Shown: one piece after another, positions 43,097 through 55,400 of the stretch
Layout: each line of letters starts with the position of its first letter
Numbering within the stretch: position 1 is the first letter of the stretch
Source of the DNA: Sipunculus nudus
Lineage: Eukaryota; Annelida; Sipuncula; Golfingiida; Sipunculidae
Length of the DNA: 64,000 nt
Assembly (NCBI GenBank): GCA_026874595.1
Contig: CM049312.1
Coordinates: 54,875,429-54,939,428, forward strand
Reading direction: 5' to 3'
Made by a program: the position numbers and the translations under genes
The notes under the pieces: generated by a model
The model's database searches: none
What the model was told of the DNA's origin: nothing
The model's input: the letters and a program-made list of their open reading frames with translations, nothing else

Positions 43097-43108
43097 ACTA
43101 CTAAATAT
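43097..43108. repeat. Target-site duplication (ACTACTAAATAT), 5' side of LINE
   Basis: An exact 12-bp match to 40264-40275, immediately next to the truncated 5' end of the LINE. Confidence 0.75.
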
Positions 43109-43539
43109 GAGTCACCATGAACAGAACGAATTTCGATTCACTTGAAAACAACTGACAATCTGTAAAAAATAAAACGTGGGTTTAGTTAGTTTTTCTTTCC
43201 AGTGTGACTTTAGCATAATCCAGGTCTGTCACGGATTACTGAAAGTAATGTTTAACTGAAGTATAAAAGACCCCTGAACTCGTCGGCATTTTAACTCAAA
43301 AGTGGAAGCGGAAGCTAATTTTTTCATCAGCTAATTGACTCTTATTTATAGTATAAATGACGTGGCACTAGGTCGTTTTCACGAATTTCCCTGTAGCTGC
43401 GTCCTGGAAATGCCCGTTTGTAGTCTTAAAGTTTCTCTGAATAACTGTTGAACTCGGCCTACTGGAAAACCCGTTCCGGACCTGTCCGAACGCAAGATAT
43501 AAATGGTGCTAGTGTTATACACAGCACAGTGAGTGCACT

Positions 43540-43545
43540 TTATAT

Positions 43546-43592
<47 letters not shown>
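43540..43592. repeat. (TA)n microsatellite
   Basis: A TA run with one AAATA interruption. Two copies of TACCATGTTATA follow. Confidence 0.95.
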
Positions 43593-43597
<5 letters not shown>

Positions 43598-43655
43598 ACC
43601 ATGTTATATACCATGTTATATGCCATCTACCGTATGAGTTAGTTCACATATTTTC

Positions 43656-44134
43656 TTAAAGCTCCCCATTCACCTACCTTTTAAAAAAGAATTTATGTGA
43701 TTTCTGGCTTCCTCTTTGTATAAATTAATGATATAAGGGTAATTTTGGTGGTGAAATGTTCTTATAACGCTTACGTGAAGGATGTATGAACTTGTATATC
43801 AACAACATGTTTGTAAACACAGCAATGTTGACAAAATGTTGGAAACACATGTAATCTAAGATGGTATGTTGCATATATACGGAGTTAGAAAGGTCACTTG
43901 TTGCAAAACGCCTTTTGCCAAGCTCTGGCATATCTGACTTGCTGCCAGATGCCCTTGTTGATTTTTTTTTTCAATTATTTTGGCGGGCCCCAACATAATT
44001 AATAAACGTTGATATAAACAAAACAAGCAGCCTGTGTGCGGTGATATCCATATTTTCTAGCCTATTTTTTTTATGAAAGATCAAGGGAATACCTTTAGTT
44101 TATAAAGATCAGAGAGATGATTGGGCCCCTTTAA
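43656..44134. mobile_element. TTAA-flanked MITE, copy 2
   Basis: It has TTAA at both edges (43656-43659, 44131-44134). The ends are AGCTCCCCATTCACCTACC and, inverted, AGGGGCCCAATCATCTCTC. The interior closely follows 59863-60236 (GATATAAGGGTAATTTTGGT, GAAGGATGTATGAAC, ATCAACAACATGTTT, CCAGATGCCCTTGTTGATTT). It lies 1.45 kb upstream of the first SLC5 gene. Confidence 0.75.
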
Positions 44135-45023
44135 AGGTATTTTTTTCCCAGCTGAAAACTTGTAGTATAAATATTATTAAAAATTGTAATCTAATAAGTG
44201 TTATAGAAATCTTTTCTTATGATGCATCCATGACACGAGTAATATGAATTAAGCTCTTATTTGTATGAAGCAGTGAAGTAGCGTGCATATGTAACATATA
44301 TAACAATTTTACATCTTTAAGCTTAGCAATGAAAAAACCGGATGATGTTCTTTGGATACCCGGAAACAATTGTATATGAGACCCAGACCACGTGCTCCAG
44401 ACCGCCATGTCTCTATGCAGACAACTGCTGGCGTTCACAAGTTATCACTGAATTCGTCTTATTGCAACGAAAATTTTGCTTGTCACTGATTTGATAGAAG
44501 TTCCATCGACACAGTTTTATAATTTTGCTTGTAACCAGCTCTTATGACATATTATTGTCATGTAAGTTATACCACACTCTTCCTTTCAAGACCACCTAGT
44601 ACTGTCTCGTTATAACCTGTAAAGATTTCTTTTTTACGAGCCATTTCGCCATGTTTATTGTACAATGTTATATACAAATGTATTAGCAAAATTGCTGGGT
44701 TAATCAATGATAATGCTATTAATAATTTCGAAAAATATCTTAGTAGGCTTCAACTATTTTTGCACGCGCTCCTAAATGTATTTACTTCAGACATCTAGAA
44801 AATGCTTTAAAGGTGATAACAATGACAACACAATTTAACCAAATGCCAATATGTTTAGTTTCCGAAAGATTGATTTAAAAAATGACATACTGGTTAAAAA
44901 TAGAAAATATTCATGCTTATAATTAAAACATGGCTTGAATTCAACACTGACAAAGTGATTTTATGCGTAGTTTTATACCTGTACGCTCAGGTGGTCGTCG
45001 AGCCTTCGTGTGATCTTGTTATG

Positions 45024-45031
45024 TGACGTCA
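45024..45031. promoter_or_regulatory. Perfect CRE (TGACGTCA) upstream of SLC5 paralogue 1
   Basis: A CREB/ATF consensus palindrome 558 bp upstream of the start codon. No matching site was seen in front of paralogue 2. Confidence 0.35.
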
Positions 45032-45484
45032 CACTTCTGTACAGGTATGGTTTCTCTTCTTCATGCATCGCTCTTAGAGCATCTTTAGGAAACCAACGAT
45101 TGTTCGAACAATAAAAACGCAAAGGATTATTAGATCCTATTCAGAATAAAACAATACACTATTGGCCTATATATCTAAATGACGTATTCCATACTTATCA
45201 AGGTACGGATATAAACGCTGACCTTCAGTGATGTTATTTTTCTGTATTTCCTTCTCTATATACCACAATCAGCTCTATTTTCTGCATGCTTTTCTTCAGT
45301 CTATAGCCACAATATAACGTCTTCGCAAAACGAGATAGTCCAATGTATTACTCTCGCGACCTCCATTGACAACAAAACGACAGTTGGAAGTTATGGGCTC
45401 CATAAATTTCTCTATCAGTTATCGAATTATAAGGATAATAATTTGCAACACGAAACCCAAGTCCAAGATTGATAAGGCTCGGGT

Positions 45485-45518
45485 TATAAATCTTACCCTA
45501 AATTTGCTCACCTTGGTC
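45485..45518 (+). promoter_or_regulatory. Core promoter of SLC5 paralogue 1
   Basis: TATAAAT at 45485-45491 lies 104 bp before the ATG. TTGGTC (45513-45518) follows at initiator distance. Paralogue 2 has the same arrangement (TATAAATA, then TTGGTC), which supports function. Confidence 0.55.
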
Positions 45519-45588
45519 CAGTTATCGAAGATGTCACTGTACATCGGTCTGTCACATGAACTAATCTGCAAACATTGTTATAATTGAC

Positions 45589-47460
45589 ATGGAGGCAAAA
45601 CAACTTCATCCTCTGGACTGGGTTCTCTTTGCCGTGGTGCTTGTCGTATCATTTGCAATTGGCATATATTATGGATTTACCGGTGGTCGGCAGAAAACAA
45701 CGAAAGAATTTTTGTTGGCGAATCGACAACTCCGCGTCATACCAACAGCAATATCCATGATCGTCTCCGCCCTGTCCTCCATATACATACTTGGACAATC
45801 TGCGGAAGTTTACCTTCATGGACCACAGATGTACATCGGTATATTTGGGGCATGTGTAGCTCATATCCTAAGTGCATTACTTTTCGTTCCTACCTTCTAC
45901 AAGCTGAAGCTGACAAGCGGGTACCAGTACCTGAACCGCCGTTTTGAATCCAGAAAGTTAAGAGTGACATGCGTGATCCTCAGCATAGGTGCCTCGTTAA
46001 TACACAGCGCACTGAACGTGTATGCTCCGTCTACAGCCCTGGAAGCAGTGACAGGATTTCCCTGGTGGGCCAGCCTGCTCCTTCTGGGAACCATCAGCAC
46101 TACCTACACAGCTCTGGGAGGAATGAAGGCTGTAATATGGACAGACGTGTTTCAAGCGTGCGTTATGTGTGGTGGATTGCTGGCAATGATGATTCTTGGG
46201 ACAATGCGAGTTGGAGGTGTTGGCAAGGTTTACGAATATGCAAAAAAAGGAGGCCGCCTTAAATTCTTCAACTTTAACCCAGACCCAACTGTTCGCATAA
46301 CTTTCTGGTCAGTCATAATCGGACGTCTCTTTTTTGACATGGCTCGCTTCGGCGCCGTGCAGGCGAACATTCAGAGGTATTGTGCCCTACCTACCCTTAC
46401 TAAAGCGCGGCTCTCGCTCATCGCCAACATACCTTTTCTTGTTTTTATGACCACCTCGGTAGTGTATCTGGGACTGGTGATGTACGCATACTTTACAGAC
46501 ATAGGATGTGATCCTTTGAGATCGAGAGCCATCTCAAACGCCAACCAGCTTCTTCCATATTTCGTGGTGACGGTGATGAATTACCCGGGGGTGCCTGGTT
46601 TGTTTCTGTCAGTGCTGTTTTCAGCTGCTTTAAGTACATTGTCCTCCAATTTAACATCTCAATCTGCTCTCTCATGGAAGGATATATTTGAGCCACATTT
46701 GGTAAATATTTCAGAAAAGAAAAAGGCAATAGCAACAAAAATACTCGTTGTAATTTTTGGGATTCTTTCCATGGGCTTAGGGTCGTTGGTACGTTTTCTT
46801 CCAGGACATGTTTTGGAAGTATCTCGGAGAGCAGTGGGGGCTCTTTCAGGTCCGTTACAAGGGGTATTTATCTTGGCCATGTTCTTTCCATTTTCAAACG
46901 TCACCGGGACGTTCTCTGGTATAGTGGTGTCTGTTGGTTTGGCCATATGGGTTAATATGGGTTCTTATTTCACGAGACCACACCGAGCGTTTTTAGAAAC
47001 ATCGGTGACCAACTGTTCTATGCCAGCTAATACCTCAGCGTTTCCTTTTCCGACAGACCCGCCTGCCTGGACAATATTCCCTCTCTACCGCATATCGTTC
47101 ATGTGGATTCCAATTTTCTCAACTACCATATGCATCCTTGTGGGACTTGTAATATCCTGCGTTCTACGTCGTTCTCAGAAGAATCCAGTAGATCCTAGAC
47201 TTGTAATACCTGTTTCCAACTATTGTTGCTTTTTCTTGCCCGAGCCCGCACGTCGTTTTCTGTGGTGTGGAGTTGACCATGATGCTCGACACTCACAGGA
47301 GATTAACCTGGATGAAGAACAGGGTGGAAGGTCAGGACAGGGATGGATTAACCAGGATTCAACTGAAATACAGCCGAGTTCCGAGCATGATGATGCTAAA
47401 CACTCTGGTTATTATAACCCAGCATTTGCACGTTATCGTGTCGACAATACCAAACTCTAA
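45589..47460 (+). CDS. Sodium-coupled monocarboxylate-type transporter (SLC5A8/A12-like), paralogue 1
   Basis: An intronless ORF of 623 residues of the sodium:solute symporter family (SLC5), about the length of vertebrate SMCT1 (SLC5A8). These plasma-membrane carriers couple Na+ entry to uptake of small monocarboxylates or vitamins. There are about 13 hydrophobic segments, the first at residues 10-30. Family words: TTKEFLLANRQ after the first helix; ILGQSAEVYLHGPQ; TSGYQYLNRRF; TALGGMKAVIWTDVFQ; IQRYCALPT; and a Na+-site Ser block LFSAALSTLSSN. An extracellular NCSMPANTS with two N-glycosylation sequons follows. The tail has NYCCFFLPEPARRFLWCGVDHD, as in SLC5A8/12, and ends DNTKL, a class I PDZ ligand (T-x-L). 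Substrate cannot be read from sequence. The MEAKQLHP start is conserved in paralogue 2. Confidence 0.93.
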   Translation: MEAKQLHPLDWVLFAVVLVVSFAIGIYYGFTGGRQKTTKEFLLANRQLRVIPTAISMIVSALSSIYILGQSAEVYLHGPQMYIGIFGACVAHILSALLFVPTFYKLKLTSGYQYLNRRFESRKLRVTCVILSIGASLIHSALNVYAPSTALEAVTGFPWWASLLLLGTISTTYTALGGMKAVIWTDVFQACVMCGGLLAMMILGTMRVGGVGKVYEYAKKGGRLKFFNFNPDPTVRITFWSVIIGRLFFDMARFGAVQANIQRYCALPTLTKARLSLIANIPFLVFMTTSVVYLGLVMYAYFTDIGCDPLRSRAISNANQLLPYFVVTVMNYPGVPGLFLSVLFSAALSTLSSNLTSQSALSWKDIFEPHLVNISEKKKAIATKILVVIFGILSMGLGSLVRFLPGHVLEVSRRAVGALSGPLQGVFILAMFFPFSNVTGTFSGIVVSVGLAIWVNMGSYFTRPHRAFLETSVTNCSMPANTSAFPFPTDPPAWTIFPLYRISFMWIPIFSTTICILVGLVISCVLRRSQKNPVDPRLVIPVSNYCCFFLPEPARRFLWCGVDHDARHSQEINLDEEQGGRSGQGWINQDSTEIQPSSEHDDAKHSGYYNPAFARYRVDNTKL

Positions 47461-47929
47461 GAAGCTATGTATAACTCTTACCTTTCGTGACTGGGAATCT
47501 GGATTTGGACGTGATGATATATATCGACCAGGTTAGCCTATTTGTGTAAAATTTGAGATGCATAGTTCCATCTGTGAATTATCGTTGTTTTAAATGTTTG
47601 TTTATTATTGTTCAGCGGGCTTGGAAGTTAAGTTAATTAGAGGTCGACTTGAGTGTGCAATCATGTGATGTTAAAATATAGGGCAGCTTCATTGTATAGA
47701 ACTTAGTTTAGTGGCGTTACATTAGTAATGGATATAGTGAATTGGTAGTGTGTAGATAGTACAAAAGTGAATGGCAATTAAGGACCTACATTTCTGTAAG
47801 ACCACAAAAGCAATACTATAAAAACAATGCAGTGTAAGGTCTTAGTCGTGTATTATATTTTTCGGTCATTGTCATGTGTATTTTAAACATCTGAGGTACA
47901 GAATAGTAAGTTAGATTGTTACTTGATGA

Positions 47930-48320
47930 CATAAAAGGGGACCGAACTGTCTCGCTAGTGAAGCTTGCTTTTCTAGCGAAGCGGTTGGGACGCCGGACTT
48001 GTGCACCACCGACATGGGTTCGTATCCCCGATCGGCCCAGAATTTTCCACTCATTAATTTGCCTCCGTAACAAAATGGGGACTCGTCCAACGTGACGGTA
48101 AACTTTGTGGCCCTGGGATGATTAGTCTTGTTCTGATAACAGAACGCTCTTAAGAGGGGGTGTATTACGGAGTGACATAAAAGCGGACCGTGAAGCTTGC
48201 TTTGCTAGCGAAGCGGTTGGTACGCCGGACTTGTGCGCCACCGACATGCGTTCGAAACCGGAATCGACCCAGTCTTTTCCCCTGAGCAATTTGTCTTCGT
48301 AACAAGATTCATGCATACAT
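47930..48320 (+). repeat. Tandem pair of tRNA-like repeats
   Basis: Two copies (about 47930-48090 and 48174-48320) read GACATAAAAG.GGACCG, GAAGCTTGCTTT.CTAGCG, AAGCGGTTGG.ACGCCGGACT, TGTGC.CCACCGACATG, then a B-box-like GGGTTCGTATCCCC or GCGTTCGAAACCGG. They end CTCCGTAACAA. CTAGCGAAGCGGTTG resembles an A box. They lie in the probable 3' UTR of SLC5 paralogue 1. Confidence 0.65.
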
Positions 48321-48350
48321 GTGCTGAGACATATCAGTCATGTTGTTTTT

Positions 48351-48356
48351 AATAAA
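48351..48356 (+). terminator. Candidate polyadenylation signal of SLC5 paralogue 1
   Basis: The first AATAAA after the stop codon on the plus strand, 890 bp downstream. The tRNA-like repeat pair would then lie within the 3' UTR. Confidence 0.45.
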
Positions 48357-51169
48357 GTTCTTTATTACATTCATATATTTGAAATGTATAGTTGCTTCTA
48401 TATAAAATTGTATAAATACATGATAAATACTATACTGTACAAAAGGGAACAGATAAATAAAATAATTCAAAGAATTGTTTATAAAAGTCAGCTGAATGTT
48501 TACCTGTAGGACTTAACACTTTATGCATGGTAAGATGAAGCTCTAGGTCGTCAAATCTCACTATAATCAAACTATGGAGTTAACTGTTGGTGCCATTAAT
48601 AGTGTTAACATGCCTCTTTTTAACACAAATACAAATGAGAGGCCAGTGACTAAACCAATGGTTATAAAAAAATGCACTTCACAAAAGAAAAACCTTTTAA
48701 TGTGGATAAAATATACTGCAGAATTCTTCCGAAGTAAAACTTATGGAATATATGTATACATACATGCTATTCTGTGTTGTATAATTATATATTTATATAT
48801 GTCCTGGATAGTGCTTAGACACAATATAAAGATATATACTGAAGCATTCATTGATGCACGTTCAAAAACCTAGTCTGATGTATTTTTTATTATGCTTCTC
48901 CATTTATGTCATACTGTTGCTCCATGCAATCTTGTATTGGCAAGAGCCAATAAATTGCGTTGATCTAAATTGTATTAAGAAGCCGTATAGAGTAGGTTGA
49001 GCTAAAATTGATTGAAATTGGTCGGAGCTATTGCGACGGGCGTCGGGGCGTCTGGCCTCCGTTAACTTGACCCAGAAACTTCTCATCTTACCTCTTGAAT
49101 GGACATTCCGGGTACATTCTCCCCTTGGTCACGAGACATAAGCCACCGTGACTTCTATCCTGCGAGTTCTTTTTTCCCATAATGAATTAAAGAACCACGG
49201 GTTTCTTGTTAAATAGGGCTACAGATATCAAGTGGTGCTAATTGGGAACAATTTGTATAACCGTTAGACCAGGCATGATCAAACTTTATATTCAGGCATA
49301 GTTTGGTAAAACCTCCTTGCAAACTGCACTTTGACCTATATTCATGTGGACATGTACATTCCTGTGGTCCCTATTAGGGGCCAGATATGTGTAATAATAT
49401 AATTTACGATGCAACCTCTATGTTATTAATATATGACTACATGGATGTACATTAGATATATATGGATATGACCGTATATGTATTGTAAGAACAATAATCT
49501 ATCTATACATACATACATATACCTTGACACGTGAGAGGTATACGGGATAGCATATTTTTAACCCTCAATTCCATATAACATATATTCTCTTCATTTTATT
49601 ATTGGTAATGATATGTGTACCTGAAAAATGAACTTAATAATCCAACCATCTAGATACACGACACATGACCCTTGTTCGACAATGACACGGCAAATTTGCG
49701 GTTGATATACGATTGATGTAAAGAGTTAATCGAATACAGGCAACTTATCTATCCACTTGACAAATAATAACCCCATAAGTCAATCATTTTTACATTGTAC
49801 TCGTGTGCAAGCATGACTCAGAGATAAACTTTAAAATTATGAAGGTTTATGTTACCGAGACTAGCGTGCTTATTGTCACACATATTATTTGTCACTCATC
49901 GCTGTCGGTTTATATGTTTGGATCTAATTTTAGATCAAACTTTGTCAGTGTACGCCCCGTCTAGGAATTGATCAGAAAGACACCCTATTAGTGCCACCGA
50001 CACCTGGCGGAACATTCCGTCACTATTTGCAATAAATAGCATCATGCAACAAGTGTGTATTCCTTTATGGAAATGATCCACCTACTTGTCTATTAGTTAT
50101 AATTATTTATCCGCTAATTGTAAAACAAAACATGTTACAAGAAAACACACGGCTGCCTTTCCATATAAACAAATATATATATAGGTGACTCGCAAGGAAA
50201 ATTCACTTAGTTCATTATCATTTTACCCTCTCCTGTCGTTCTGTTTTGGTTGCGGATTTTAACCCCATAAATATTTTGTTATCTGTGAAAGCAATTGCGG
50301 CTTGAAATTGATTATTAAGTTGAGAGACAAGCACACACGGAAAGGGGCTATACGTGCATATCCTGTCCTGCGCTTACAGAAATCCGGAGACAGAGACGTT
50401 CTGTTCATTGCTATCTGTGGAAATCCTGTGTACGTTTAACTAAAACTTCCAATTTAAAAGGTTATCGCGTAATTTTGGATGCCAGATATATTTCAACGGG
50501 ATCCTGAAATTAAGGTGGATAGAGTGTTTTCATATAGGACTTACCAGTAAATGTATAAAATCATAGGAAACTTAGAAGCGTGCATTCATGAGCGATAAAA
50601 ATTAAAAACAGTTGACATTGATAGGGAATTATATATACCAACTTGAGTACAGCACTCGGCAAGGTCCTTAAGTCAAAGACGTGTTCCAAATAACAACTTG
50701 ATACTGTCTTCAATAATATTTATTTTGTGGGACATAAAGTAAGAAATATTTTTATAATCATCATCTTTAACGCTTCCAGTTTCCCTAATCTGATATCGTC
50801 TCTCCTAAACATAGAAATTGGGAGGTATTGGCTACCAACTCCATAATAATAATACACGAGCACCCAAACTTCCGATCACATAAGGTGAAAGCTACAGCAT
50901 TCTGCGTTGTCTAACATACCTATTACGTCTTTATGCTTATTCAACATCCTCCTTAGATACTCTTTTTACGAAAGGGATGCCTAAGATACTGGCCAAACTT
51001 TCATTATCATTTTATCAATAAACTATTACATTTTACCGTAAATCCATCAGTTTCTTCCACTATTGGCAGGTTAGCAATATCTGGAAGATGAAAGGTTTGG
51101 AATGAACAGTTTGGCTTAAAATACATGCACAATCTTTTAAAAGAAGTGGTTCCTGTGACCTCATGACCT

Positions 51170-51265
51170 CTAAATTAAAATGGTTCTTACATTATTGGTG
51201 GGTCATATATAAGTGACCCAAAAATTAAAAGCGCTCTTACATTATTGTTGGGTCACATATAAGTC
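51170..51265 (+). repeat. Short tandem repeat, about 52 bp x 2
   Basis: AAATTAAAATGGTTCTTACA and AAATTAAAAGCGCTCTTACA each continue TTATTG.TGGGTCA.ATATAAGT. Confidence 0.75.
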
Positions 51266-51399
51266 AAGTTTGAAACCAATATGTCAATCCAGGTTGGAGT
51301 CATCAAAATAGAAACACATATATGCGGACAGATGGCCCCTGTGACCTTTGACCTTGTGACCCTAAAATCAATCACGTTCTTCCCCTTTTGGCAGGTCAG

Positions 51400-51401
<2 letters not shown>

Positions 51402-51477
<76 letters not shown>

Positions 51478-51482
51478 ATATA
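51402..51482. repeat. (TA)n microsatellite
   Basis: An 80-bp TA run with one TTTA interruption. Confidence 0.95.
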
Positions 51483-52544
51483 TCCCCAAAATTTTAAACA
51501 CTCATTGTTCTTACCAAATTACCGGAATACTTTGAAACCTGGTGACTTTAACCTTCATCTTCAAGGTCAATTCTGTTAAAATGTAGTTTTTGTGAACTCA
51601 TACATTTTTAACTATTTCACATTTTCCCTCAAATTTGGTACACCAATTGTTCATACCAAGTTCTGGGAGGAGTTTGAAACCCGGTTACTTTGACCAGGAT
51701 CTTCGATGTCAAATCCGCCAAACACTATTTATTGTCTTGTGAATGCAATGACTTTTGGAGGGCTGCATGGCGCGAGTATAGAATCTGGTCTGCACCTCAA
51801 TCTTACCTGGAAAGGAAGTGGCCACTACCGAACCTATGAATATGTTCTCAAATCATTGTTACAATCTTCAATAACCATATTACACATGCCATGAAGTCAT
51901 TTTATCAATGTCTCTTATGATTTTACATCACTTTATACATCCTTCCATCTTCACCGATATAACCTACCGTGCTAATCACTCTTCAGTCGTATATCCATTA
52001 GAGTACCATATATTTTTCCAAACACTTCTAGCAGCGACTGTAGGATCACTCACGCACTGTCTCGACGAGGTTATGAGTGTATATGGACGGGCTGTATTAA
52101 TTTTAGGATTCATGTTATGGAAAAGTAAGAGGCAGATGATAATAAGTGGCAAAATTAAGATATAAGCAGCTGGACAAATTGTTCTGTTTACTGAAGTGAT
52201 GTGCCTCTGAGATGTGCGTGAGTTATTCTGCAGTCGTGCCCACTCCTATTAGCTTTCTCACACACTTACTGTATCAACACGCTACAAATTCATCCTCTTT
52301 ATATCGATAAAGCAGCTATTCCTATGTCCATTTGCCTTGTTGTTTACATGCGACTCCAGTTTGGTCTCTTACACGCATGTGCTGCCCTTACCACACTTTT
52401 TGCACACGTCACACACGGGGGCTCACTTTTGCGAAGGTCTTATGGTCGGCCACCTCCGTTTGTCTTCATTCAGTTATCAAATCCTTCCTGTTTAACTATA
52501 ATCATTTTGTTTTCCTATTTATTCTCCTGTGTTTCTTACATTTG

Positions 52545-52705
52545 TTAGCAGCTCCCAATTTCATTCTTATATTCCCCTCTTCTTACTTTCATTTTATTCA
52601 ACACATTTCTATTTTTACTTTATTAATAGCGGGGGATTGGGGGCAGCAGCCCCCAATTTCTTTCTCATATTCCCCCTTTCTTACATTCATTTCATTTTAC
52701 GCCAA
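52545..52705 (+). repeat. Tandem duplication, about 100 bp spacing
   Basis: AGCAGCTCCCAATTTC...CTTATATTCCCC..CTTACTTTCATTTTATT recurs as AGCAGCCCCCAATTTC...CTCATATTCCCC..CTTACATTCATTTCATT. The start of copy 2 also has an inverted neighbour (GGGGGATTGGGGGC / GCAGCCCCCAATTTC). Confidence 0.7.
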
Positions 52706-52889
52706 TTGATTTCTTTCATGTATGTTCTCATTCACTATTTCGTCATGACTATCATTATTAACTTGGTCTTTGTTCATCTAAATATTCTTTTAACACTTAC
52801 CAGATCTGGCTGGCCGAGTTAGTCCATGGACGTTGTCCTCTTTGGGTTCCTCCCTCCACAGATCTACGCTGATGTAACTTTGCAGGTGT

Positions 52890-53640
52890 TGGCCCTCACG
52901 CCGAAACGAGGCATCGTTACACCCCTCTTCACTTTCTGCCAACAATGTTCTATGGTATTAGTGTGGTAACCAGTGTCTGGTTTTTTAAAATGATCTGAGT
53001 AATTCACGGTGAGGTGGCTATATCCGTTATCACTCAGACACTTGTAGGATGACCAACAGTCTGAATAAATAATGGATCCAGCAGCAATGTTCTTCTTGAT
53101 TAGATTAGATTGAACAAAAATACTTTCTTACGATCTTCACGTTCACGGCCTCCAAACACCTAGCCATCCTTGACCTGATGGCCTCGATGGTACTTTCTCT
53201 TATGAAATTTAGATTCGTCGATTTCAACTTTATTCCCAGTCCACCTATTTTATACCCACTTTCCGATTTACGTAGCAGAGACTCTTCGCAGACCTCTCTC
53301 GCGAAGCTACACCAGTCTACCAAAGTATTACGGCTATAACCTGTCTCTTTTTAAACGTGTGTTTGAGTAAGACCATATGTCCACCAGTAAGTCATTTTTA
53401 TTATCTCCTCTAGTGTGAGATTGGAACAGTTAAACCAGCTTCCGTGCCGTAAAGAGGTCTTTTGATCGTGAACTTGAGGTTGTCTTTTTTGGCAGCGCCA
53501 CCTGTATCTGTCGCTGATGGTCTTTTAATTCTCAGGTAGCATTTTCGTGTCTCACAGGCATACAGGACATTTTCGACTACTACTGATATACTTCTTCTTC
53601 ATCAGCCAATTAATTGTCGCTTCTTTAGATACCAAAATCT
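52890..53640 (-). pseudogene. Dead Merlin-type transposase (IS1595/ISXO2-like)
   Basis: On the minus strand, broken by frameshifts and stops (for example a TAG after HQVKDG), a transposase is still legible. The N-terminal zinc-ribbon part has EATINWLMKKKYI and SSSRKCPVC. Next come LTLEEIIKMTYWWTYGLTQT and NTLVDWCSFAREVCEE. The DDE catalytic core follows: VEIDESKFHKRKYHRGHQ (first Asp), IIYSDCWSSYKCLSDNGYSH (second Asp) and TNTIEHCWQKVKRG (Glu). This order is that of IS1595/ISXO2-like transposases, which in animals define the Merlin superfamily. Terminal repeats were not located. Confidence 0.85.
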
Positions 53641-55400
53641 CTGTTACTAAACTTGTATAAGTAATACTGCCCTCTGATTGACTGCTCTCTCCTTCATCTC
53701 TATTATAGCTTCCCTTACTGTAAATGCACAGAGTTAAACTATGCGCATAATTTTTTCTAAATTAATGAACACGAGGAGTCCTCGTTGTTGTCGCCTTCCT
53801 TGTCTGTACTTGACTGTGTATCCTAGCGCTACTGGCGGTTTCGTTGCATTTTCTTTTTCTGCCCGATATCTTCATTCCGTGAACTACAGCTTGATTCATA
53901 TCTGAACTCTTCTCAGAAGACACGCGGTTCACCGTAGGAACTTCCCACTCAACTTGTCCCTAATTTACACGTCTTTAACCACAGTTGTTTATGAATACAC
54001 CGGTTTGACTCCATGGAGACATCATAACAAACCCTCCTGTGGCTCCCGGGGTCGACTCACATGAATATGGGTATCTGTCTTTTGTCATTATGTTTTTATT
54101 ATGAATCATTTAATAATTATGATTTTACATTTCAAATTGCATAAATTTTATTCATTATATATCAAATTTTTTTACTCCTTAAACTCGTATATATTAATAT
54201 TTACAATCCACACTATGTTTTCCGTTTATATTATTTCATTATGAATATCTGTCTACTTTATTTCACTTTATTACATATCGTGACCAACTGTGCACATTGA
54301 TAACAGTATTTTAAGCAATTAGTATGTAGCTAGTCCATTTGTTCTCACATATTACCATTTAGAATAACACTCACCTCGATTTCACCCATGATTTTTCATA
54401 GTTGAGTCCGCCCCTCTTTAGTACATGACATGTCCAATAGGGGTCGCTTCCTGTTTTATTACGTCAGCATTTCTTGTGACTTTTCACGTACCAGTTCTAT
54501 TACAATCGACTTAAATAACCGGACTTTTCTCATGCTTCCAACTTGCCTTCTTTGCAAAGACGGCATCTGGGCGTGCGGTCGGTGGTTCGATTCCCGTTGT
54601 GTCTTGATAACATTGCATGTTATACTCAATGTACTAATTATCCATACGTATCTGCTTGTTCCCAGATTAACACCTTCAGAAGTACCGTGCCGCACACAAA
54701 AGAGGAGGAGTTCAGAAATAACACACAACAACAAGTTTTACAAGTATTTATTATGTTTGCCCCCAAACAACTTAATCCCAATTTTCTCTATCCCCTTCAA
54801 ATGGTCGCCCTCTTTCATATGTTCGCTATCCGAGGTGCAGACCGGATTCCATACAAGCCCCAGCTGATATTTCCCCCCATATTATAAACACACAATGTTA
54901 ATACCAAATCTCATCGAAGTTTGAAAAGGGGTGACCTTGACCTTCAAGTCAAATCTGCTGAAATCTAGAATTACTGTTTTGAGATTTTACCCCTAATGTA
55001 CTAGAATGGCCCGGGGGGGGGGGGCATCTGTTTTTACTGCAAAAACAAAACCACTCTAGTGTTAAATGTGCTTTCAATTCTGCCTCGCTTTCGTGTCATA
55101 AAGGATCACGTAAGATTACGTAAGCCAATCCTTCCTCAGTATTTTTACAACCGACTGAAAAGACGTGCGTGCATACATCTCTTCATATTTACCTATAACA
55201 ATTCATTGTAAGATCATAGAACATCACCAAAATTCTGTTTTAACAAGATACTAGAACTAACGAGTCACCGAAAACAGCAACAATCAAGGGAAACCCTGTT
55301 GACTATATTAATAAATTGCCTGTAAACTTCGGCTTTTTCCGTGCTAAACGCAGCACCCGAAATAGAGACTACTAGGCCGCAAGCCGGGGAAACCCCAATC
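53641..55400. other. Intergenic stretch, no gene recognised
   Basis: It holds a B-box-like GGTTCGATTCC near 54584 and a repeat phrase GGTGACCTTGACCTTCAAGT near 54926. A G-run lies at about 55012-55023. Short ORFs here have no recognised similarity. Confidence 0.45.

Larger units (their letters stand above)
48360..52880. other. Intergenic DNA between SLC5 paralogues, no gene recognised
   Basis: AT-rich sequence with a TA microsatellite and short tandem repeats. Phrases common in invertebrate repeats occur (GTGACCTTTGACCTTGTGAC near 51340; GGTGACTTTAACCTTCATCT near 51541). Short ORFs show no family resemblance. Confidence 0.5.

Noticed and set aside
45897-46946. Minus-strand ORFs within the SLC5 genes
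   Set aside because: They are antisense shadows of strongly conserved transporter coding sequence, as are those at 61530-63109.
51281-51579. ORFs rich in Tyr-Ile
   Set aside because: They are translation of a TA microsatellite.
52324-52822. Overlapping hydrophobic ORFs (up to 125 codons) as membrane proteins
   Set aside because: Pyrimidine-rich tandem-repeat DNA gives Phe/Leu/Ser-rich translation in several frames; no homology or splice signals.
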